DNA of 64,000 nucleotides from Misgurnus anguillicaudatus (taxonomy: Eukaryota > Chordata > Actinopteri > Cypriniformes > Cobitidae): positions 23,705,001 to 23,769,000 of the forward strand of contig NC_073354.2 of the NCBI RefSeq assembly GCF_027580225.2. The letters are read 5' to 3'. Under the pieces are notes generated by a model. That model was not told where the DNA came from, did no database searches, and saw only the letters and a list, made by a program, of their open reading frames with translations. Made by a program: the position numbers and the translations under genes. Shown piece after piece: positions 58,285-64,000 of this stretch (position 1 is the first letter of the stretch; each line of letters opens with the position of its first letter).

Positions 58285-59503
58285 CACTCACCTAAAGGAT
58301 TATTAGGAACACCATACTAATACTGTGTTTGACCCCCTTTCGCCTTCAGAAGTGCCTTAATTCTACGTGACATTGATTCAACAAGGTGCTGAAAGCATTC
58401 TTTAGACATGTTGGCCCATATTGATAGGATAGCATCTTGCAGTTGATGGAGATTTGTGGGATGCACATCCAGGGCACGAAGCTCCCTTTCCACCACATCC
58501 CAAAGATGCTCTATTGGGTTGAGATCTGGTGACTGTGGGGGCCATTTTAGTACAGTGAACTCATTGTCATGTTCAAGAAACCAATTAGAAATGATTCGAG
58601 CTTTATGACATGGTGCATTATCCTCCTGGAAGTAGCCATAAAGTAGCTTTATGGTGGTCATAAAGAGATGGACATGGTCAGAAACAATGCTCAGGTAGGC
58701 CGTGGCATTTAAGCGATGCCCAATTGTCACTATAAGGGGCCTTAAGTGTACCAAGAAAACATCCCCCACACGATTACACCACCACCAGCAGCCTGCACAG
58801 TGGTAACAAGGCATGATGAATCCGTGTTCTCATTCTGTTTACGCCAAATTCTGACTTTACCATCTAAATGTCTCAACAAAAATCGAGACTCATCATACCA
58901 GGCAAAATTTTTCTAGTCTTCAACTGTCCAATTTTTGTGAGCTTGTGCAAATTGTAGCCTCTTTTTCCTATTTGTAGAGGAGATTAGTGATACCTGGTGG
59001 GGTCTTCTGCTGATGTAGCCCATCCGCATCAAGGTTTTGCGTGTTGTGGCTTCACAAATGCTTTGCTGCATACCTCAGTTGTAACGAGTGGTTATTTCAG
59101 TCAAAGTTGCTCTTCTATCAGCTTGAATCAGTCGGCCCATTCTCCTCTGACCTCTAGCATCAACAAGGCATTTTCGCCCACAGGACTGCCGCATACTGGA
59201 TGTTTTCCCTTTTCACATCATTCATTGTAAACCCTAGAAATGGTTGTGCGTGAAAATCCCAGTAACTAAGCAGATTGTTAAATACTTAGACCGGCCCGTC
59301 TGGCACCAACAATCATACCACGCTCAAAATTGCTTAAATCACCTTCCTTTCCCATTTTGACATGCAGTTTGAAGTTCAGGAGATTGTCTTGACCAGGACC
59401 ACACCATTAAATGCTTTAAAGCAACTGCCATGCGATTGGTTGATTAGATAATTTCATTAATGAGAAATTGAACAGGTGTTCCTAATAATCCTTTAGGTGA
59501 GTG
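58285..59503 (-). mobile_element. Complete-ended Tc1-like element with TA duplication
   Basis: CACTCACCTAAAGGATTATT at the left is exactly mirrored by AATAATCCTTTAGGTGAGTG at the right; TA lies on both sides (58283-58284 and 59504-59505). It is 1219 bp, a usual size for an autonomous Tc1 element, and encodes a transposase remnant on the minus strand. Confidence 0.92.
58317..59355 (-). pseudogene. Tc1-like transposase pseudogene, C-terminal half open
   Basis: Starting at ATG 59355 on the minus strand, MGKEGDLSNFERGM and RAGLSI begin the N-terminal DNA-binding region, where several stops and frameshifts occur. The first catalytic D is in WYDESRF (58892-58894). The last 165 codons (58317-58814) are open and contain the second D in FQEDNAPCHKA (58620) and the E in LNPIEHLWD (58509), ending KGGQTQY. 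All DDE acids are thus present, though FQQDN has become FQEDN. The family cuts and pastes at TA. The open frame's own ATG at 58814 is internal and lies after the first D, so the product would be inactive. Confidence 0.9.
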
Positions 59504-59505
59504 TA

Positions 59506-60921
59506 GATTCCAATCATTTACCAATCAAAATCAGTAATTTTGGTAAAAACTACAAAATAAATTATTTAAAAAGGTTATCTTGGTTATGAATCACTGACCA
59601 TGTTGGAGTCAAGACTTCTCTACCAACACTATTAATAATCAAGAATAAAGAGGAGAGAGGTGAGATACCCAAGAAGAGGAGATTGAAGAGGAGGTTGTAA
59701 GAAACACCCAGATGGTAAATACTGGAGGTATGAATGATATATTTACTTTTTAAACAACATGCCCATGAGTAGGTGTACTGTAATTCCGGTCTTAAATAAA
59801 CAGCAACCAGAAATACTTGTAACCCTTTTTGTCATTAATGGACTGAACCTGCCACGAACTGCTATGGACAGGGGCGGAGTGGAACCAAAAAAATCTACCG
59901 GGAAATTTTGTAGACCACCAGCCCTCGGTGGTCAAAAAATAAATAAATAACTATAACCATGTTTTTTTTGAAGTAAAACTAGGGTAATACAAATCGCAAT
60001 CAATCTGCCAAAAAACCCAACATTTTCACAATAATTAAATCATGGTTCATTTTCCTAAGGGAGTAACTGATACCTGTTTGAAAGACGGGGATGCGCACCT
60101 GTCAATCAGCTATTACATAACAGAACGAGGCCAGAAATGTGTTTGGTGTGGTTCCAGACAGGCCTGTATGTTTTTTAGTTATGTCAAGCAGAATGTTATT
60201 CTGTATGCACATTTTCCCTGGTAAACATCAATATACAATTTAAGCAAAACAAATTTGTGCCTTGTGAACACAGCCATGGTTGATGATACTAAAAGCACAT
60301 TGCTAGTGTTTAGGAATCAGAACAGGGATCAGAGTCTGATGTAACTCAAATAACAGCAGACCACTAAAATTCAACTAAGTGTTAAGCAGTTCATTTAGAT
60401 TTGTAAAAAGTTCACTTATTGCCACGCTGACTCCCATGCATTTCTTCTGGTTAAATATCAAGAAAATAGTTTAAAAAAGCAGTCAGTCTTGAGTCAGTAT
60501 AGGGGTGCTGAAAACAGTCAGGCAGCAGGTTAGAGTCCAGCTGGCACACAGCCTGAATCTGAACAGCCAACGAACAGAGTAAAAACCACAGGAGAGAGGC
60601 ATTTGGGAAAGACCCCATACAATGTGTTTTTGCTTCCCCCACCACCAATAACCTCACCATCTTTCCTTCCTCTATCCTGTCTCTCTTTTTCCCTCCTGGC
60701 AATGCTGCATGCTAGCGGATCTGGAGGCACTATGGAGAATAAAGCTGACTGAAAAAGAAAGCAAACGCTTTTAACGTGTTACAGTCAAGATGTTTTATAA
60801 TGAAAAAGCTTTTTACAAAACTTCAGTGATAATTTAATCAACTATAGAAACTGTTGCACACCAAAGAAATAGGAAAGGCGGCTACACAATGACAATGAGT
60901 AATTTAATAATCACTGTATGC
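59506..60921. other. No clear feature; hAT-like end at about 59869
   Basis: CAGGGGCGGAGTGGAACC (59869) resembles a CAGGGGCGG hAT terminus, without a partner. Otherwise apparently unique sequence with frames lacking motifs. Confidence 0.35.
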
Positions 60922-61136
60922 TAGTGGTTCCCTCTTGGGGGGCGCAAAGTTTTATGACAGTTTTTAAAATACATCAATTTATCATAATTCTGTGTAATTA
61001 AACCTCAATAAATACCCATCAACCAACAGCACTACATTGTATAATTTATAATGTTTACAGTAATTAAAATTCTAAATTGGAGATTGCTTTATGTCATACA
61101 TTTTCTTTGGGGGGGCAAAATGTTTGAGCATCAGTG
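60922..61136. mobile_element. Possible hAT-like remnant
   Basis: TAGTGGTTCCCTCTTGGGGG at the left and TTTGAGCATCAGTG at the right look like worn CAGTGGTTC...GAACCACTG termini. A GGGGGGC word stands next to each end. Confidence 0.35.
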
Positions 61137-61325
61137 CCTGCTGCTTTGATTCTTCTGTATGTATTATAAATTCAATGTCCAATAAATATTCTCAGATCAA
61201 GCCACATGAACTGTATAAGAAGTGTAATGCTGTTATTTTTTAATAACAAATGGCTACAGTAAGTCAATTAGCTCAAATTTTCCTAATTTAAAATAAAACA
61301 ATTTGTTAAAAGCATATGCTGCTGA

Positions 61326-61328
<3 letters not shown>
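61137..61328. other. No feature recognised
   Basis: AT-rich spacer before the CA repeat. Confidence 0.4.

Positions 61329-61363
<35 letters not shown>
61329..61363. repeat. (CA)n microsatellite
   Basis: About 17 CA units. Confidence 0.96.
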
Positions 61364-61366
<3 letters not shown>

Positions 61367-62285
61367 TGTTTTGTGCTATAAAGAAACATTTAAACTTACA
61401 AACGGTCCATTTGCACCATCATGCCTAACATTGCTCCCTGCAACTGTGCAACTGGCATGGTCACGGTAGCATTTTCCACTGTGGTGCTACAAAATCAGGA
61501 TTAGTGCAGAAAAGTTCAGACTGGGAATGATTTGCAATACATTGTTGAAGTTGAAATGCAAATGTTCCTTATGCTCAGAACAGTTTGGTTTAATGGTAAA
61601 AAAGCAGCTAAAGGCTCTGTATGACATACTCCATTAATGCAGCTCTCCCACACACAGTTATCTAACCTCTTTGCAAGACACATTTCTCTTTTTTGCTAAT
61701 TTGCAGTGTAGCTTTTTATATTTGAAGCCAAACCCTGGAGCAGTAACACACACACACAAACTGCTCATTTTAATTCAAGGGTTAACTCGCTGCTGAGAGT
61801 GTGGCAGGTTTCCCATCCATCTTCATTAATCTGCTAGGAAGAGTAGCATTTTCAAAGCAATAAATTAGTCACATTGGAATCATATCAGAGGAGCTTCATA
61901 AGCTTTTGTGCAGGTATGTGAATAGTTATGTCTAAATGGATAAGGTGGGAGTGAGTCACTGTTATCTAATTAGATATTTTATGTGTGTCCAATGTCTTGC
62001 GGACACCAATGCTCTGTCAGCAGTCAACCTTAAAGATTAAGACTTTAGTAATGTATTTATGACTCATAATATATATTCAAAGCCATATTTACATATAAAT
62101 AGCTTTATTTATATTCAAAGCTTTAAGGAAGTATCTGTGTGGTTGTGTTTGCCTTTTCAGATCCAGTTGAACATTCAAGAAGTCATCATGAATCCCAATG
62201 CATACTGTATGCATGGCAGATCAGAACCTTAGTGCCACATCTTGACTCTTTCCCATACTGTGCAGAAGCTTGAAAAATATTTCTC
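61364..62285. other. No feature recognised
   Basis: Apparently unique sequence. Confidence 0.45.
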
Positions 62286-62529
62286 ATTGGACGCACGCTT
62301 GTTGCCACGGTTACACGCCTGACCCAAAGTTATCTTTCGAACTATATTTGTTTATCGGTCTGGCTAGTGACTAAACGGAGCTTTGAAACAAATACCTTTG
62401 AAAATAAAAATGCTTCAGTTTCCTAAAGTCGAGGGGAGACGGCGAGCACGGATCACTACTGTGCAATAAGAGGTTTGGCAGCCAGGCAAGAATTCAAGGA
62501 TCTGTAGCAAACATTGTATGCACTTACAC
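62286..62529. repeat. Interspersed repeat C, copy 2
   Basis: Aligns by eye with 16684-16931. On the minus strand it encodes SCLAAKPL, and just beyond it (62530-62578) SAELAKEWKQAGV, a string like the second helix-turn-helix of Tc1-like transposases. If real, this lies in opposite orientation to the C-terminal fragment that follows. Confidence 0.5.
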
Positions 62530-62635
62530 CTGCCTGCTTCCATTCCTTAGCAAGCTCTGCACTGGTGGTGCCCTGATTCACAGCTGAATCAGCCATAAAT
62601 AAAGAATGGTATGAAAACATTTCAAGAGCAAACCA

Positions 62636-62900
62636 TCCAAGAACAGTTTGGTGAGAAACAATGCCTTTTCCAGCATGATTGAGCACCTTGCTATAAGGCA
62701 AAAGTGATAACTTGGTGGCTTGGGGAACAAAACATTAAAAATGTGGATCCATGGCCAGGAAACTTTCAAGACCTTAATCCCATTGAGAACTTGTTGTCAA
62801 TCCTCAAGAGGTGGGTGGACAAACAAAAACTCAAAAATTCTGACAAACTCCAAGCATTGATCATGCAAGAATGGGCTGTTATCAGTCCATTAATGGCAAA
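62636..62900 (+). pseudogene. Tc1-like transposase C-terminal fragment
   Basis: The plus frame reads QFGEKQCLFQHD, then a stop where N is expected, then APCYKAKVITWWLGEQN. The second catalytic D is at 62677 and the stop at 62680. WPGNFQDLNPIENLLSILKR follows with the catalytic E at 62785, then DKLQALIMQEWAVIS. The first D and the DNA-binding region are absent on this strand. The fragment ends where a TTAA family-B element has inserted (62912). The family resemblance is strong, and the copy is dead. Confidence 0.85.
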
Positions 62901-62911
62901 TTGCAAAGGTC

Positions 62912-63314
62912 TTAACCCTTTCCCCACCACTGAGGAGTTATCTCGTCAATTAAGAGAAAACATTTCCCTGCCAACTTATAAAAAACTGAAGCATCAACTA
63001 ATTGAAAAACATGTAAGTTTGATCATCGTTCTGAATCTGATCGGCAATTATTTCACCTTTTTGCTAAAAATTTGGTATTTTTAAAGAAACCCATATTTGA
63101 GAAGTGATAAAAAGAGAACAAATGGAGATAGGATATTTGTTTGTTTGAAAGCAGAGGGTCTGTTCTTTCATTTGATATACTGTATGTTTATATATTTAAA
63201 GAAGAAACTTTTCTGGATGGCATTTTGTGAAACTTCAAATAAATGAAAATTTGAAAATCACATGAAAATTCTGGGGTGCAACTTTTTTTTAAAACGCTGG
63301 CAGGAAAGAGTTAA
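62912..63314 (+). mobile_element. TTAA family B copy interrupting a Tc1 fragment
   Basis: TTAACCCTTTCCCCACCACT to GGAAAGAGTTAA, with internal TTAA at 63196-63199. The body is about 290 bp, about 100 bp shorter than at 50486, lacking the CACCAGGTGG segment. The module is about 119 bp with small insertions. Confidence 0.8.
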
Positions 63315-64000
63315 AAAAAGAAGGCGGCAAATTCTGATTCTGTGCATAAACTTTGTGATAATGAATATTTGTGTCACTCAAAACTTTTACCCACGGTTGC
63401 ATTTAGATTGGTTGAGCGTGAATATATATCAACCAGATTTTAACTTCACTACCACCTTCTTCATCACCACTGCCAAGATTTCAACCATGTTTCATCATCC
63501 TACCGTTGTCACTGAGGAATTGTGGAACTCCAGCTTCACTAAAGGAAATGTTTTTTATGCTACAGTATAAGATATTTAATTTTATCTTAGAGTCTGAACT
63601 AGCTAGCAATATAACAAATCATTTTCATATGAAATATCTACTGATATAGATCCTATACAAATGGGCCATTAGTTATACAACAGATAACCGTTTTAAGCTA
63701 GTACGTTAAATTAAACACAAACCACTGATGAATAAATCACTGTGTATTAGAGGTTTAAATTACTTTGAAAAGCTTATCAAAGTAATCAGAAAATCAATTT
63801 CTAATATATTCTATGAGAACTCAGTCCCGCTTTTATCTTTTGATTTCTCATTCCTACAAAATTCACAGTACAAAACGTCTTTAGTGAATTAATTACAACA
63901 GAGACTGATAGTTCTCCAAACAATACAGCCACTGATATTCACAACCATCCAGAAACCCTTGGTCTTACTGTATTGCACATTGTCCATTGAAGTCCCTCAT
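63315..64000. other. No feature recognised
   Basis: AT-rich sequence to the window edge. The end of the 102-codon frame at 63262-63570 has no motif. Confidence 0.45.

Noticed and set aside
62456..62701. 81-codon minus-strand frame taken as a complete gene
   Set aside because: Its first part is antisense to the Tc1 C-terminal fragment; only the short SAELAKEWKQAGV string is of interest.
1..64000. CRISPR array, prophage, bacterial operon or endogenous virus
   Set aside because: No regularly spaced repeats with unique spacers, no dense coding, and no retroviral gag/pol/env motif or paired LTRs seen.

Overview
The window reads as non-coding nuclear DNA of a teleost, most likely a cypriniform (zebrafish/carp-like) fish. 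The base is AT-rich, there is no operon-like or densely coding stretch, the open frames are short and mostly chance, and the sequence is packed with the short inverted-repeat DNA elements, Tc1-like transposons, hAT remnants, tRNA-derived SINE tails and GT/GA/CA microsatellites usual in cyprinid introns and intergenic DNA. I recognise no complete host gene. The only protein-like signals are broken Tc1-like transposases (37.5-39.4 kb, 54.2-55.1 kb, 58.3-59.4 kb, 62.6-62.9 kb), a 55-codon Crypton-recombinase-like N-terminus (6.0 kb) and a frame-shifted THAP-type zinc finger (6.7 kb). One 123-bp exon-like segment (28.25 kb) is the only candidate for a host exon.

Layout. 0-4.2 kb: a TTAA-flanked MITE at the left edge, then a multi-level nest at 2045-4196 in which one member of a TTAA family sits in the internal TTAA of another member and itself carries a GGGCC-ended element (with a MITE inside it) and a TA-flanked hairpin MITE. 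5.4-9.65 kb: three elements almost back to back, namely a 2.4-kb element with 8-bp target duplications holding the Crypton-like and THAP-like remnants, a 1.35-kb long-inverted-repeat element, and a 0.43-kb TTAA element. 9.65-13.5 kb: quiet, two SINE remnants and a microsatellite. 13.5-15.4 kb: a 1.1-kb TTAA element and a 0.5-kb near-palindrome. 16.7-26.7 kb: scattered MITEs, a CAGGG-ended hAT-like element, a SINE and two long-arm hairpin elements. 28-32.2 kb: candidate exon and promoter-like cluster, a Harbinger-like element, and a TTAA MITE split by an hAT-like element with a clean 8-bp duplication. 33.4-41.1 kb: a 1.57-kb TTAA element, a transposon-fragment mosaic, a Tc1 element split by a 1.16-kb insertion, and a LINE 3' end. 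42-50 kb: microsatellites, a 731-bp hairpin element, an arm of another palindromic element split by a Harbinger-type MITE, and two hAT-like elements with clean 8-bp duplications. 50-64 kb: another full TTAA-family member, two Tc1 elements, and a Tc1 fragment hit by a third TTAA-family member.

The elements do not form a pathway. What they record is insertion order: several cases show an older element interrupted by a younger one with a readable target-site duplication (TTAA, TA, TAA, TTA, ATG, CTG, or 8 bp). No CRISPR array, bacterial gene, rRNA gene, functional tRNA gene or previously undescribed molecular system was seen. The most instructive structures are the self-nested TTAA element and the 2.4-kb element carrying two unrelated gene remnants. 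Family attributions rest on termini, target duplications and protein motifs read by eye; names of repeat-database families are not given because no search was possible.
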